DNA of 64,000 nt from Grifola frondosa (GCA_001683735.1 LUGG01000009.1:1116001-1180000); one strand, 5' to 3'. Positions 1 to 11,791 are shown, counted from the first letter of the stretch. Notes: generated from the sequence alone by a model not told the origin. Made by a program: numbers and translations.

Positions 1-1322
1 ACTCTTGGCATCTACAAGAAGTGTATCACACCTGATGGAAGTATGTCAGGCCGGTGCATATATTGAGGCAGGAATCCATACTGATTACCACTCAAGATCA
101 CACTGTGCAATGGAGTTTGGAAATTAGCCTCTGCGGCACCTCAACTTCTCTGGTATGTCTGGTGTACAGTTACCGCAAGAAGAAGTACGGAAATACTTGT
201 TCTTGCAGTAACTGTATACCAGATGCAGTGATTGTTGTCGTATGCCCTACATATGTCACTGGGAGTATTATGTGAACTGAGGATTATGAGACCGGCAGCA
301 CTACATACATCTATCTAACACATGGCTTCAGTTGACGAGCAACAGTGTAATGGATTTCACTGACACGGTTATGAGCTCCGGTGAGACAAAGGTGATGTTG
401 CGCAATTGATGAGAGGCGGCGCTACAACCAATACTATGGAGACGGACAACCCAATTCCGGATGAATGGATACCCGAGGAACAGCTGTGCACCAGCCACGG
501 TAAGATAAGTTGTTAACTCGTCAAATGGGAACACACCGGGTCACTGGCTGATCATCAAGAGTTTAGATGAACATTGCGGATCAGTCGATCCATGCACTGC
601 GTACTGTAGGGACAGATGCCACGTACTTAGCACGGTCGATGACCACGACAGCGGGTACGCTCCATGTGGCAACGCGCGCAGGCTTCTAGGCTACAGCACC
701 GGAAATGCTGAACGGCATTATTTGCAAGTAACATTAAACCGTCATGCAGATGGATAGGATACGTAGGAGTACCCTGTGGGGAGTTAGAAAGTGGGGGGAC
801 AGAGTATCAGACTAAACCCGTACCAGCACCAGCTCCTTGCGTGTCGGATACACTTGCTGTCAGATTGTGGCGGACTATGGCTGTGGCCCTCTGACCGTTC
901 CGAGTTGTGGCATGTTGCGATTCGTGCTGTCGACGACGTCCTTGACTAAAAGGAAGCGATGCTGCGGCAGGATCGTACCATAGTGCATCCGTGCGAGAAC
1001 GCCGCCGGCACAGATGAGTCGTTCCTACATGACAGAGAATATCAAGACAATGGGGCACACAAGACTGATCCCCAACGAGATTTTGGAAGGCTTGGGGTCC
1101 GGGAACTCTTGCGCAAGCTTCTCGAAGTCAGCGCCACGCAGCAGGCCGCCGTTTCCCCAACGCTGACTCTCATGTCATCTGAATTGAGCGAGCGAAGGAT
1201 GCTGAAAGAGACGCACCCACACGGGCCCGAAGAACGACGGTAGACAGCATAAGATAGCACAGGCAGAGACGCACAGACGCATCCACATGCCCGCCTGCGC
1301 AGACGCATCTACAGCCGGAACC
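1..1322. other. Intergenic, no gene seen
   Basis: Only short overlapping open frames occur here, none with family features or spliceable continuation. The last part is the leader of the NmrA-like gene that starts at 1323. The window edge may cut a neighbouring transcript. Confidence 0.5.
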
Positions 1323-2461
1323 ATGTCTGAGAAACCTCTTGTTCTCGTCATCGGGGCTACCGGTAAAACTGGATCGAGTGTCGTCGAAGGGTTGCTGAGA
1401 GACGGGTCTTTCGTTCGTCATTCCATTTCGCTTTGGAGATCTCGTCGTAACTGTGTTTGCATAGAGGATAGCGGCTGCAATCCGCCTTGCCTCCGTCTCC
1501 AAGCCCGCAGCAGAGCACCTGCGCGCCAAGGGAGTGGAGATTCGCCTGGCCGATATCCAGAACGATAGCGTCGACAAGCTGAAGGAGATCCTATCTGGAG
1601 TGGACGTCCTGATAAGCGCAGTTACCTGGAAACTCATATTGGAGCAGAAAGCGGTCCTATCCGCGGCAAAGGAGGCTGGAGTGAAGCGTGTCGTGCCCTG
1701 CGACTTTGCCAGCCCCGGTGCTAAGGGGATCAGAAACCTCCACGACCAGGTGGGAGCCTCGCCACTGCAGATGCCATATTTTTCATCTTCTGACTCCAAG
1801 GCTATATGCTGCAGAAATTGCGCATCAGAGAGTTTGTTCAGAAGCTCGGGGTGGGATACACGTTTATCGATGTCGGGTGGTGGATGCAGCTCATTCTGCC
1901 ACTAAGAACGGGGAATCTGTCACCTGCCAAATTCCTTTCCTGGCGCTTTGAGGGCTCTGGAGATAAGAAGGTGCTTGTGACCGATCTCAAGCATATTGGT
2001 GACTATGTGGCACGCATAATAAAGGATGAGAGGACCCTTGATCAGTACGTCATCATCTGGGAGGACGAGGTGACACTCAAGCAGGCCAGAGAGATCGGGG
2101 AGAAGGCCTCTGGAGAGGAAGACGCACTGAAGGCACAGAGAATTCCCGTGAGCTCGCTATTGACGGGCTAGAATGGAGTCACTCACCTATATATTTTGTG
2201 AAGCTCTCTCCAGATGAAATTCTGAAGCTCGCCGCCGCCGCTATGGGAGAGTTCCAGCGGACGCAGAACATCCACGCTATGCTGGCGTGGATTTGGAACC
2301 AGTACCAGCATAGTATTCACATCTTGGGCGAGAACTCGTTGGAGAATGCGAAGGCGCTGGGTGCGCTCGATGTATGCGAGTTGTACCCCGATATAACTCC
2401 CCAGTCCCTAGAAAATTTTGCGATGGAGTTTTATTCGAACGGAGAATTTACTCTCTTCTGA
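1323..2461 (+). CDS. NmrA-like/isoflavone-reductase-type NAD(P)-binding oxidoreductase
   Basis: Four exons (1323-1412, 1465-1749, 1815-2147, 2204-2461) give an unbroken protein of 321 residues. The N-terminus has the dinucleotide-binding strand-turn VLVIGATGKTG at about residues 6-16. It is followed by a motif typical of the family (RAKGVEIRLADI), then KRVVPCDF and GYTFIDVGWW. These mark the atypical short-chain dehydrogenases of the NmrA/HSCARG and isoflavone reductase group, Rossmann-fold proteins that either reduce small aromatic substrates or sense NADP(H). The catalytic Tyr-x3-Lys of classical SDRs is not obvious. The start is the first ATG in frame with the Rossmann motif. Substrate cannot be told from sequence. 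Introns are 52-65 bases with standard borders. Confidence 0.85.
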
Positions 2462-2735
2462 TCATGGGGCAGAGCATCTGTGTCAACGTCTCAAATTTGG
2501 GTCCTAGATTTTGTGGAATTTATAGTCAGTATTTGACGACGATGCACCCCACGGCTTGTAACACGAATAACGTACCAAAATGCATTGATGGCACTTGAAA
2601 GAGAAATCCTATCCTAGCTTTGCCTCAGACTGCATGTTAAGAGAGCGTTGAGACGTCGAGGTCGACGACGTGGGAATGGGATTCAGGCCCGTGAATTTAG
2701 ATGTGAGTATATATTTTGTAACCGCACCTTAATGC

Positions 2736-2824
2736 GGCACTATAGCCAAGTGGTTAAGGCGACAGATTCGAATTGTGTTATCTGTTTCCCTATGGGAGCG
2801 CAGGTTCGAACCCTGCTGGTGTCG
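2736..2824 (+). tRNA. tRNA-Ser(CGA) with 7-base intron
   Basis: The acceptor arm GGCACTA pairs with TGGTGTC with two G-U pairs. The D arm is GCC/GGC and the anticodon stem is ACAGA/TCTGT. The T arm GCAGG-TTCGAAC-CCTGC is complete, and the discriminator is G2824. A long variable arm with a CCC/GGG stem marks a type II tRNA. The anticodon CGA (2769-2771) gives serine. The anticodon loop holds seven extra bases at 2773-2779, the usual site of nuclear tRNA introns. The gene is free-standing between two protein genes. Confidence 0.9.
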
Positions 2825-3119
2825 ATGCAAAGCTCGATTGATGTGGTCCATGCTTTTTAGCTAAATGTACGATTCACGGATATTTATTTATTACGAGATT
2901 TGTACAGGTCTCCGAGACAGCGCGACAAAAATACCAGCGAGCAGCACACTGCCAAATGCCGAAGCGCCTGCGCTGTGTTCTGTGAAACCGATTTGGCAGA
3001 AGACTTTAGACTCCGCTGTTGCTTGATCCCTCCTCCACCTCTTCCCGGACGTGCTCGACGTCCCTCTCTTACTCTATTTTTCACCCTTCCCTTCCCTCTT
3101 GGTCACTCCATCCTTCAAC

Positions 3120-5728
3120 ATGACCACTCCACATGTAATCGCATCGTCTTCTGCTCACCATACATCGCAGTCTGCCACCTCAAATGGCGTCGTCGGGGCG
3201 CACTTCCGCGTCGGAAAGAAGATCGGCGAGGGCTCGTTCGGTGTTGTTTTCGAAGGTTAGCCGTCGTTTCACTTCCAGCTTTTGTAGACTGGGAGTGCTT
3301 ACAGTGCCGGGGGTGCAGGCACTAACATGCTCAACAACCAACCTGTCGCCATCAAATTTGTACGTGAAACGGCGTAGTGCAGGCCAACATTGATTCACAG
3401 GGGCCTTATTTCCTAGGAACCCAGAAAGTCCGAGGCACCTCAGCTTAGGGACGAGTACAGGTCTTACAGGACACTGAACGGCACTCGTCAGTGCTTTGAT
3501 TCCTTCTCCATTCCCTCCGTTAAGCTGACCTGTGCTTATGACGAAACGTAGCGGGTGTCCCGCAAGTTCATTACTTCGGACAAGAAGGCCTACACAATGT
3601 TCTCGTCATCGACTTGTTAGGTCCCAACCTGGAAGACCTCTTCGATATGTGTGGTCGCAAGTTCACCATAAAGACCGTGTGCATGGCTGCTAAGCAAATG
3701 GTGAGCACCTCTCCAGGTCCGGGCAGCAGTGGTGTTACGAGCACAGCGTCTGCGCGCCGTGCAACCTCCAGGTGTTTACACTGCGGCGAGCAGCCGCTGT
3801 CGTGATGTTCCCTGTCTGCTGTGCACGGTTATCGGACGCCAGAGCTTCTCCTGATACAGGATAGATGAGTACAGCGTCTGTAGCATCGGCGTATTGGGAT
3901 CATAATTATGTTATTCGATTTGTTGTCCATCATTCTTTGGACACACTGATGATTCATGCTGACAACAAACTTAATGAATAGGTGACGCGCGTGCAGGCGA
4001 TACATGAGAAATCTCTCATTTATCGCGATATCAAGCCCGATAATTTCCTAATCGGGGTGCCAGGCTCGAAGACCGCTAACACTATCCATATAATTGGTAC
4101 GTAGCGCCGACATATTCGTGTCTTAAACTTGTATCCGGATCCTGCATGACCATCGTGGGCGCTGTGTGCTGGGTTTACTCGGGGTCACTGCATTGCTATT
4201 CGCCCCCGGTTCACAATAGCGCTCTCGGCTGCTTGACCGTGTATGTGATTATGGGGTTAACGTGTCCTCATGTGAGACGTAGTTACCTTCAATGCACCAC
4301 AGAAGAGTGTCTGGGCATGACATGCATCTCTGACATCGAATTATCCATGTTATCTATTCGTCTTCCATCCACGAATGACAACTACAACTCCTTTATACTG
4401 CTTTTACGTAACCGAATGTTCCTCCAAACTCACTAACCATGTGTCTGTCGCAGATTTCGGTATGGCAAAGCACTATCGCGACCCGAAGACGAAAGTCCAC
4501 ATTCCTTACCGCGAGCGCAAGTCGCTCTCGGGCACTGCCCGGTACATGTCGATCAATACCCACCTGGGGCGCGAGCAATCGCGCCGGGACGACCTCGAGT
4601 CTCTCGGTCATGTCTTCATGTACTTCCTCCGCGGCGGGCTCCCGTGGCAAGGCCTCCGGGCCGCCACGAACAAGCAGAAATACGAGAAGATCGGGGAGAA
4701 GAAGCAGAGCACGCCCATTGAGGAGCTGTGCGAGGGTTTCCCTGGTACGGAGCTTTACCCCCAGCGGGGCATATTGAACTGCACGATCTTCGTGCCTGAC
4801 GTCTGCGATCTCAACAGAGGAGTTCGCGATCTACATGAACTATGTGCGCAAGCTCGGATTTGAGGAGACACCGGACTATGATTTCCTCCGCGAGCTGTTC
4901 TCGAAGGTGCTCAAGACGCTCGGAGAGCCGGAAGATGGCGTCTTCGACTGGATGCTCCTGAACGGCGGTAAAGGATGGGAAGCCGGACACGTGCGTGATC
5001 TCGTCTTCTCAACATCGGGAAGCCGATGCTAACACCTATAATAGACTCCTTCCACGCTACTCGCTCAGGCCCATGCCAACGCCGGCGCACCTCACACACC
5101 ACACCGCGAGCACCGTTCGCGAGGAGACCACCACCGGCGCTCGCGCCAAGCGCTCCAAGAAGGCACGCAGTCGCCCTCTTCGCCGCTCGTGCTGGCGCCT
5201 ACCCCTGCACATGTCAAGACCAGCAGCCGCCGTGCGCAAGACGCATCCCGCGGCGGCTCGCGCGAGCATGTCAGCGTGCAGCCGCTCGCGCCCCAAAGCC
5301 GCCGTCAGAGCCACCAACAGCCCCGCGGCGAGCGGGACAGCACGGGCCTCAATGCGCCGCACCCATACGCCACTGCGCCTAGCCCCGGCGGATATCGGCC
5401 CACGGCGTACGGCCGCTCGTCCCCTGTTCCTCCAAGTGGTGCCAACGCGCTGCAGAGCGTGCCTGCGAACGGCGCGAGCGGCGTGAACACGTCTGACTCG
5501 TTCATGTATGGCGGGCAGGCGGCACAACCGAAGAACGGAACTGCCTCGCGAGACGGGACGACCACGGCGGGCACGGCTGCGAACCGTGGTGAAGTGGCGA
5601 ATGGTGGGGGAATGAGGGGGGTGTCAGGGTACGGTCGCGAGCAGATGGAGCGGGATGGGGAGCAGGACGATCACCATGGTGGAGGCAGGAAGAAAGGCTT
5701 CTGGGCTGCGTTCTGCTGTCGGGCATAA
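3120..5728 (+). CDS. Casein kinase I, plasma-membrane Yck1/Yck2 type
   Basis: Eight exons (3120-3255, 3319-3359, 3417-3486, 3552-3700, 3982-4096, 4454-4744, 4818-4990, 5045-5728) join in frame to 552 residues with no break. The kinase domain covers about residues 29-320: glycine loop [11 protein letters not shown], catalytic lysine in VAIKF, catalytic loop [10 protein letters not shown], magnesium loop [10 protein letters not shown] and the CK1-specific [16 protein letters not shown]. The tail of about 225 residues is basic, then Ser/Gly/Asn rich. It ends [12 protein letters not shown], so two cysteines sit near the C-terminus, as in yeast Yck1/Yck2 where they are palmitoylated for membrane attachment. 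Those kinases act in nutrient sensing, endocytosis and septins. A pyrimidine-rich leader (about 3060-3115) precedes the ATG, as is common in fungal promoters. Confidence 0.93.
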
Positions 5729-6643
5729 ATTCTGTCCGTTGCCGCGACGCGCACGGGATGCGCCGATAAACTTGTACGCCTACACTGTGCTCCTTATTTT
5801 GTCTGCTTCCTTGTGCGCTGATACGGACGTTGATTGGGCGCAGGGTTGCGAATTTTCCTCATGTGACGGCTCTCACGGCTTTATGACCCTCATACCTACT
5901 CTACAGCACCCCTAACCGCTCTGAGCGTTTACGCCCGCTGCTATCCTTACGGCCGATTGACGACACGCGACGTACATACAAAACATACAACAAACACATA
6001 CCCTTACGCACCATTCACCCTGTGTATATTCCCACCGCCTCATGGATTGTTGGACACCACTCGCGTTAATCAATCATCATCCATCTTGCATGCATGCACT
6101 ACTCGCTCTCAGGCCCCGACCGTCAATGCTTTGGTTCCGGCTCAAGGATACCGCCGATCGTTCTCTCAGTCTCTCCCTCTCTCTCCCCTCTCGCTCCGAA
6201 TCCTCTCGATCTCTCACCCACTTGTGATTCATGTGTCATAGTTGCTTTCATACTGTCAAGGAGCTCTCTTGCTGCGGAAGAGTCGGTCGGGGGTACTTGT
6301 CTGGCGTAGAACGCTCTAATGTTGCTCTCTTCTCTCCCCTTTTATTTTTGGTCGGATCATATCCCGCGTGTGTCCCCGCGTCTTGTAAGTAACTACACTA
6401 CAGTATATCAGCCTGACGGAACGGACATTCCAGCGCTGAAACTATTCGAACGTCCATATATTTTTTTCTCGGAGGCAATACTTAACGTGGGCCGCGGGGC
6501 GCCCGTTCAGACGTTCACGTGCGAACGGGGCGATACAGCACCGGCGATGGCCGCAGAGGACAATAATGAGAGAAGCAGGCAGTAGTTGATCAACGCTGCT
6601 CTCCCTCCCACGCAATCTTGCCATCGCAAGAAAACAACGAGTC
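5729..6643. promoter_or_regulatory. Intergenic region with CT-rich tract upstream of the coiled-coil gene
   Basis: No coding signal is seen. A strong pyrimidine tract of CTCTCT type runs about 6163-6222, of the kind often found near fungal transcription starts. It lies about 420 bases before the next ATG. No other element is recognised. Confidence 0.3.
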
Positions 6644-7814
6644 ATGCAGGACGATCAGGATAAGACGCAGGGGCCCGACCGCGAAGCCTCAAATAGTCCC
6701 CTCCTTCCGGACCCGCTGCCCACGTTCTCGTTCTCTTTCTCTACCTTCAGTATCGCTGCGGCAGACCTCCATAGGCGGATTCCTTGTATACCCCGCCAGA
6801 TGAGCATGTCTTTGGGGCAGAGCGGGGCGAGCGGGCATCATAATTTGCGTGCGTGGACCGATGCGATGCGATGTGACGCCACAGTTGCTGAGGTGGTGAC
6901 GGGTTTTGCAGCTGGGTCTGTGAGCATGGATATGGGTGTTACGAAGGACGTCGAGGCCCTTCGGGGGTATGTCGATAATAGGTTTACGCAGACGAATGCG
7001 AAGATCGCTGCGCTGGACGTGAAGGTGGATCAAGGGTTTGCCAGGGTTGACGAGGGGTTTGCCCGGGTTGACGAAAGGTTTGCTCAAGTGGACGGGGCGA
7101 TCAAGGAGCTCAGGACGCAGACGAATGAGCGATTCGCGTATGTGGGCATCCGCTTTGACAGGCTGGACAATCGGATCGATGTCAGTCTCAGTCCTGTCCT
7201 CCGAGTCGCGCCTCGCACACTTACTCGTCTTACCGCGAATCTAGAATATGGACAACGATATGCAGGCCATGCGTAATCATATGCAGATCATGGACAACAG
7301 AATACAGATCATGGACAACAATATGCATATCATGCACAACGATATTCAAACCATGCATCACCGCATGCAGACCATGGACAACAAAATTCAGACCTTGGAC
7401 GACAACATGCAGGCAATGGACAACCGTATCAGTGTAAGTCCCATGGCTCACAAGTTCACCCTATGGCTCACCCACCTGGCGCGTGAACACAGCAACTGCA
7501 AGCCAGCGTAGATACCATAATCGAGCTCTTGCGAAGCAGCGGAACTGTCCCGAGCGCAGACATCCCGACGTTTGACACCACTCATGCGCAAGCATCAAGC
7601 TCGATGGCGCAGGGCGAGGGCGAAGGCGAGGCGGTGATCTCGCACCACACGGCGCAGATTCATCACAGCGCCGACATACTGTCCAGCATGGCCCGCGGGA
7701 TCGTCAGGGCGAAGAGTGCGCTGGTGCGTCTATTTTCTTCTCTGTGTGTGCGAAGCGTGGCTGATGCATTTTGTGCAGAGCTTGAAGCTGAAGCCGAGCA
7801 AGAGCAGGACGTAG
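6644..7814 (+). CDS. Heptad-repeat coiled-coil protein, function unknown
   Basis: Modelled exons are 6644-7180, 7245-7431, 7512-7723 and 7779-7814, giving 323 residues. Exon 1 ends with repeats around GFARVDE and a long helix. Exon 2 is almost wholly nine consecutive seven-residue units of the form M-D-N-x-(M/I)-Q-x, encoded by 21-base repeats. Hydrophobic residues recur at heptad spacing, so a parallel coiled coil is expected. The N-terminal part is Ser/Pro rich and the exon 3 part contains Gly-Glu repeats. No signal peptide, membrane segment or enzyme motif is seen. The donor of exon 2 was placed at 7432 to keep phase, although a better GTAAGT lies two bases later, so the 3' half is less certain. 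Similar anonymous coiled-coil proteins are common in Agaricomycetes. Confidence 0.65.
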
Positions 7815-8403
7815 GTCCGGTGGTCCGGGATTGCAGCTGCACGTTCATTCGGTCCGAAGAGATGGGGTTGTGCACGACACTGGTGCGTGCGACGGCCGCT
7901 GTCAAATGTCTCCACTCTTTATGTGTTTCTTATTCACTCTCTCTGTCTCTCTGTGTCATCTCATGGACATGCATAGGATTTGTTGCTCTCGGATGTACGA
8001 TTAATAGTGTTCTGTTGTTTCCTACTATGTTATCAACCTTGCTCTAAATTCTAGCTTTACTTGTCTATAAACTGTGAGATGCGAACTGCATGGGGCGTGG
8101 CCGGTTCCGCGCGCGGATGAAGATCGACAATTGGTGACATCCGCGGTTAATCATGATCGATGACGCAGTCTATGGCCGCGGGTCGGGTACTCTAACGAAG
8201 ATACCATGGGCGCACATGCCACGAGCATGTTATACATGTACAGTCTGTGACATAAAATCGAGCAAGGACAACAGCAACTACTCCTACTCGTACAACAATG
8301 CAACGCACGGGACGAGATACAGACAGAACAAAATTAATACGAAAGCATTCCGCGACTACAAGCACAGCACTAGTGGATTAAATACGGCCTGCGCCCCATC
8401 CAC
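7815..8403. other. Intergenic, convergent 3' flanks
   Basis: This lies between the ends of the coiled-coil gene (+) and the mitochondrial gene (-). Only short noise frames are present, so it presumably holds the two 3' untranslated regions. No element is recognised. Confidence 0.4.
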
Positions 8404-9036
8404 TCACTTGCGCTCCTTCCAAGCGTTATCTACGCCCAACTTGGAGAACTTCTCTGCGTTTTCCCCGAGAGGGGGCGGATTCCTGTCGGCGAGCTCGAGC
8501 TCGCCCTCGCCGTTGGTGGTGCTCCAGGCATCCATGAGGCCGATGCCGCCATGGCCGCCACCGCGCGCGCCCATCTCGCCCGGGGCCTCTCCATAGCGCA
8601 CCGCTGAGCTCTCCATGACCCCGGACTTGTTCTGGGGCGCAGCGCGCGAGAGGGGGTGCGCGAATGCGTTGCTGGTAGACGCGAAACGGGCGCCGGGCGG
8701 GACGGGTGCGTTGGTGGGAGTGTAGGTCTGGTAGGGCGCGGAGGTGGGGAACGCGCCGGAGGGGACCTCGTAGGGGGTGTTCGAGGGGTCGGGTTCGGAG
8801 ACGACGTAGGTGCGCGCGCCGGTGGCGGAGACGATGGGCTCTGGGGAGTGGTCGAGCTGCTTTTCGTAGAGGGGCCCGGCGGTGTGCACGGTGGGCGGGG
8901 CGGTGATGGGTGACTCTGATTGGAGGACGATGAAGGGGGAGTGGAAGGCACGGACGGTGCGGGGGGTGGCGGCGGCGGTTGTGCGAGAGAGCGAGCGGGA
9001 GTGTTTGGACAGTGCGCGGAGGGCGGATGCGGACAT
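8404..9036 (-). CDS. Probable mitochondrial protein of unknown function
   Basis: A single-exon frame of 210 residues. The chosen start at 9036 gives an N-terminus rich in Arg, Ser and Ala and free of acids, ending in RAFHSPF, a typical fungal mitochondrial presequence with a likely cleavage after RAF. The frame runs on upstream to an ATG at 9132, but those extra residues are Pro/Tyr rich and would hide the presequence. The middle is Pro/Thr/Ser rich. The C-terminal part has a Gly-rich stretch (ARGGGHGGIG) followed by a charged tail ending NAWKERK. No domain is recognised. The strong GC skew of the frame and its clean stop support a real gene. Confidence 0.65.
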   Translation of the reverse strand: MSASALRALSKHSRSLSRTTAAATPRTVRAFHSPFIVLQSESPITAPPTVHTAGPLYEKQLDHSPEPIVSATGARTYVVSEPDPSNTPYEVPSGAFPTSAPYQTYTPTNAPVPPGARFASTSNAFAHPLSRAAPQNKSGVMESSAVRYGEAPGEMGARGGGHGGIGLMDAWSTTNGEGELELADRNPPPLGENAEKFSKLGVDNAWKERK

Positions 9037-9962
9037 TTTGGTGGGCGGAAGAGGGAGTAAGGGGCCCAAGAGGGAGAAGGATGTGGGATAGGGGTGGGGA
9101 TTGGGGTATGTATATCTAGCTCGCTTTCTCACGAGTACTTAATGGTTGTTGCCATCTAGCTCTCCTTTCGAGTCGGCAAGAGTGCGGCAGTAGGCTCGTA
9201 CGGCAGCAGGCTCGTACGATATGGCATACGTACTATGGTATGTTCGTGTATGTTCGTCGTCTGTGCACGTATCTCCTTACTCTCGCTGCACCCCATTCGA
9301 GGCCACACGTAGCAGTGAGCGACGTTCTCGGCTCTGTGGCTGTCGTACACAGTCGTACATACGCACTTACCCCGACAGTGCGATCGTCGATCACTTGGCA
9401 CTCGGGTCCCGTGATGTAAAACACGCAGCTCGCACTTGGATGCAACGCGCAACAGCCGCCACAACATGTTAGTAACTTCTGACTTGATGGGAATGTCTTA
9501 TTTATTAGTGTTCTGTACGTACATTAATGGATCTCCTATGACTTCTGTGCTTTGAGGAATGGCCATGCTATGAACAAACGACGAAATTGGCCTGTGATGT
9601 CTCGAGCTGGTAGGGCCCGACCATCCGACCTTGACCTAAAGTCAAGGTCAACGCGCGATTTTTCATTGAGTATCTTCTGTTGGCAATGCCGGCGTCGAAA
9701 GATGTAGATTATAATTCCTGAGCTTGAATAAGGCTCCTCCTTGATTAAGTGATTAATGTCCAAGGTGCAAACTCAAACTCGAGAGAACAGGAAAGAAAAC
9801 TTGGTCGACATTCTTGCTAACTATTAAATCTCCCAATATTCGATGCAAGCTCCAACTAATCCAATCCAAAGAATACTGTACATTACAGACCAACTTGAGT
9901 GTGTGGTCAGAAATCCAAAGGATCCCGCTGAATATATTAGCATATATATATGTATAAGACAT
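9037..9962. other. Intergenic region
   Basis: Holds the 5' flank of the mitochondrial gene and the upstream flank of tRNA-Tyr. It contains several short GTAC/CGTAC-rich stretches around 9195-9270 and AT-rich DNA with TATATA around 9940. No gene is supported. Confidence 0.4.
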
Positions 9963-10049
9963 CCTTCGATAGCTCAGTTGGAAGAGCGCAAGACTGTAAT
10001 TGGTTAAAGTGCGATCTTGATGTCGCTGGTTCGATCCCGGCTCGAAGGA
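9963..10049 (+). tRNA. tRNA-Tyr(GTA) with 14-base intron
   Basis: The acceptor strands CCTTCGA and TCGAAGG pair fully, with discriminator A10049 and the C1-G72 pair typical of eukaryotic tRNA-Tyr. The D arm is GCTC/GAGC, the anticodon stem CAAGA/TCTTG and the T arm GCTGG-TTCGATC-CCGGC. The anticodon GTA is at 9996-9998. Bases 10000-10013 form an intron one base 3' of the anticodon; all eukaryotic tRNA-Tyr genes are expected to have one. The gene opens tandem unit 1, and a decayed copy lies at 11866. Confidence 0.93.
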
Positions 10050-10230
10050 TTAATTACTCAAATGTTTGTCGTACGCTTTTTTGCGTACACAATGCACAAG
10101 TCGCAGTGACATTTCAAACTTCAATTCCTATTCGATATAAACAAGTATCTATCCGAGATACCAGTCCGTTGCCTCTTGTCACCGTCCATGGTCAATGTCT
10201 ATTCATTACGACGCCGACCGTGCGTTCCTC

Positions 10231-10814
10231 TCAATACAGCCCGCACACTGACTCAGCGGTCCGCACAGAGACGACCTCCACGACGCCTAGGTCCACGCCC
10301 TGGTTGTTCGTGAGCTTGTTCATCGCATCGAGCCCAATGTTGAAGCCCGATCCGGCATGGTCGATCGCCAGCACATTGATCGTCGTGTTCCCGTACTGCA
10401 GCTGCCAGCAGGTGCCGCAGTTCGGCGAATTCCAGCCTGCAAAAAACGGCGGCGTCAGCGTGCGTACATGTATACGGCGGCTTCGGCTTCGGCTTACCTT
10501 CGACGGCCTGTGCACCGCCGATGAATGGGAAGTCGGGGAGCGACCCGAAGGTCGTGAATCCTGTGCCACGCCGTGTGCATCAGCGATGGGCGGGTTCAGG
10601 AAACTTGTAGAGCGCACGCACCCTTGGCGAGGAGCCCGTTGACGCCGTTAGAGCACGCGACGATGACCAGCGAGTTCGACGCCACGTCGTACGTCTGGTC
10701 GTACGTCACCTGCAACGTCTGCACCGCGCTCCGCGCGCTCAGCGCCGCGGTTGGCGCGCTGAGCACGGCGGGCGCAGCACACAGCAAGGAAGCGAGGACA
10801 GCGGAAAATCTCAT
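10231..10814 (-). CDS. Cerato-platanin family secreted protein (intact copy)
   Basis: Three exons (10622-10814, 10498-10560, 10231-10436) give 153 residues. An N-terminal signal peptide (MRFSAVLASLLCAAPAVLSA) is followed by VTYDQTYD, the conserved N-terminal beta-strand of the family. SLPDFPFIGGA and the core CGTCWQLQY, INVLAIDHAG and LDAMNKLTN follow. The four cysteines expected for two disulfides are present. Cerato-platanins are small secreted fungal proteins with an expansin-like double-psi barrel that bind chitin oligomers and can elicit plant defence. The gene faces the tRNA-Tyr, about 180 bases away. A second, broken copy lies at 12127-12689. Confidence 0.93.
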
Positions 10815-11143
10815 CGTAGTCGAAGGTTCCTTAGTGGGTTAGGGAGAATGTGTGTGTGTTGGGTATATGGAATGAGGATGCAGGACACACCGCTCGCGCC
10901 GCCTTTTATGCTGCTGAGGACGCTGGAATGGAGGAGGCCGGGCGGTGCTCACCTGGGTCATGAGCATAGCATAGTGTGTAGGGCGGTCTAGTTGGTGGCA
11001 TGGGCAGCAGCAGCGGCGAGAGGCGGACGCCTCCCACCACGGCCACTGAAGCCTGCGCCGGCGCAATTCAGATGTCAGACATGGCGCAGAGGCTCGCCCA
11101 CATAACCGCTATGGCTGTGTGTCCGACAGCCAACGGAGCGTCA

Positions 11144-11151
11144 GCCCAGAG
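11144..11151. repeat. Left 8-bp target-site duplication GCCCAGAG
   Basis: GCCCAGAG directly abuts the left terminal inverted repeat. The same eight bases follow the right end at 11792-11799, and they occur once, uninterrupted, at the matching point of unit 2 (about 13022-13029). Confidence 0.88.
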
Positions 11152-11791
11152 TAGGGCGCGGTGAATCTCACACTGACTTCTGCGTCCTCACGGGTGCCCA
11201 GATTTACCTATGTAATTTACCGTAATCTACAGACCTGTAATTTACGGTAAATTACAGTGTCAAAGAGCAGTTTATTGTAAATTACAGTCAAATTTACTGA
11301 AGTTTCCTACCACGTATCCCACCCTGGTTCTGCTAGAGCTGCTGAGGGTGCATTTTTTTGAGATAGCAACTGCAATGGGAACCTGTTTCTCGAGTGGCAG
11401 AGGTGGGTCTGCAAGGATATCAAACAGCTTGGCGGTTGTCAGTTTTCGCCCGATGTGGAGATGGTGTTAGCGCGGAGTCGGCGGTAGCCGCCTGATCACT
11501 AACGAGATCGTGCATTCTGGGCTTGGGAGGACACCATTTCACTGTGGGACTCCCTGCCTTTTGAGTTGTAAATAAGTACTGTCGTGATGGTCGGATAAGA
11601 TTTGAGAAAATATATCTGAACTTGCGCCGAGGCCCAGTGTTACACAGTTTGAGCCGTGATCATATTCAGCCACAACACTTCAAATTTACCCTATTTTACA
11701 CCCCTCTGTGGGCCATGTTTGAGTGTTACCATAATTTACACAGTGTAAATTACCCGCTGTTAATTAACACGACCTAATTCACCGCGCACTA
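11152..11791. mobile_element. Non-autonomous hAT-like DNA transposon (MITE), 640 bp
   Basis: The ends are TAGGGCGCGGTGAAT and, as reverse complement, TAGTGCGCGGTGAAT, so 14 of 15 terminal bases match. The 8-bp target duplication and ends fitting the hAT pattern Y-A-R-N-G point to the hAT superfamily. The interior has no transposase frame. It is AT rich with repeated GTAAATTAC/GTAATTTAC motifs near both ends, including a palindrome at 11236-11256; clustered short motifs inside the ends are usual for hAT elements as transposase binding sites. An empty target site in tandem unit 2 confirms both borders. Movement would need a transposase from elsewhere in the genome. Confidence 0.88.

Noticed and set aside
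5057..5527. Minus-strand and other-frame open frames across the casein kinase tail
   Set aside because: GC-rich shadow frames of the true exon, which is fixed by the kinase domain upstream and the CCRA end downstream.
9195..9270. GTAC-rich stretch as a minisatellite
   Set aside because: Units differ in length and sequence with no regular period.
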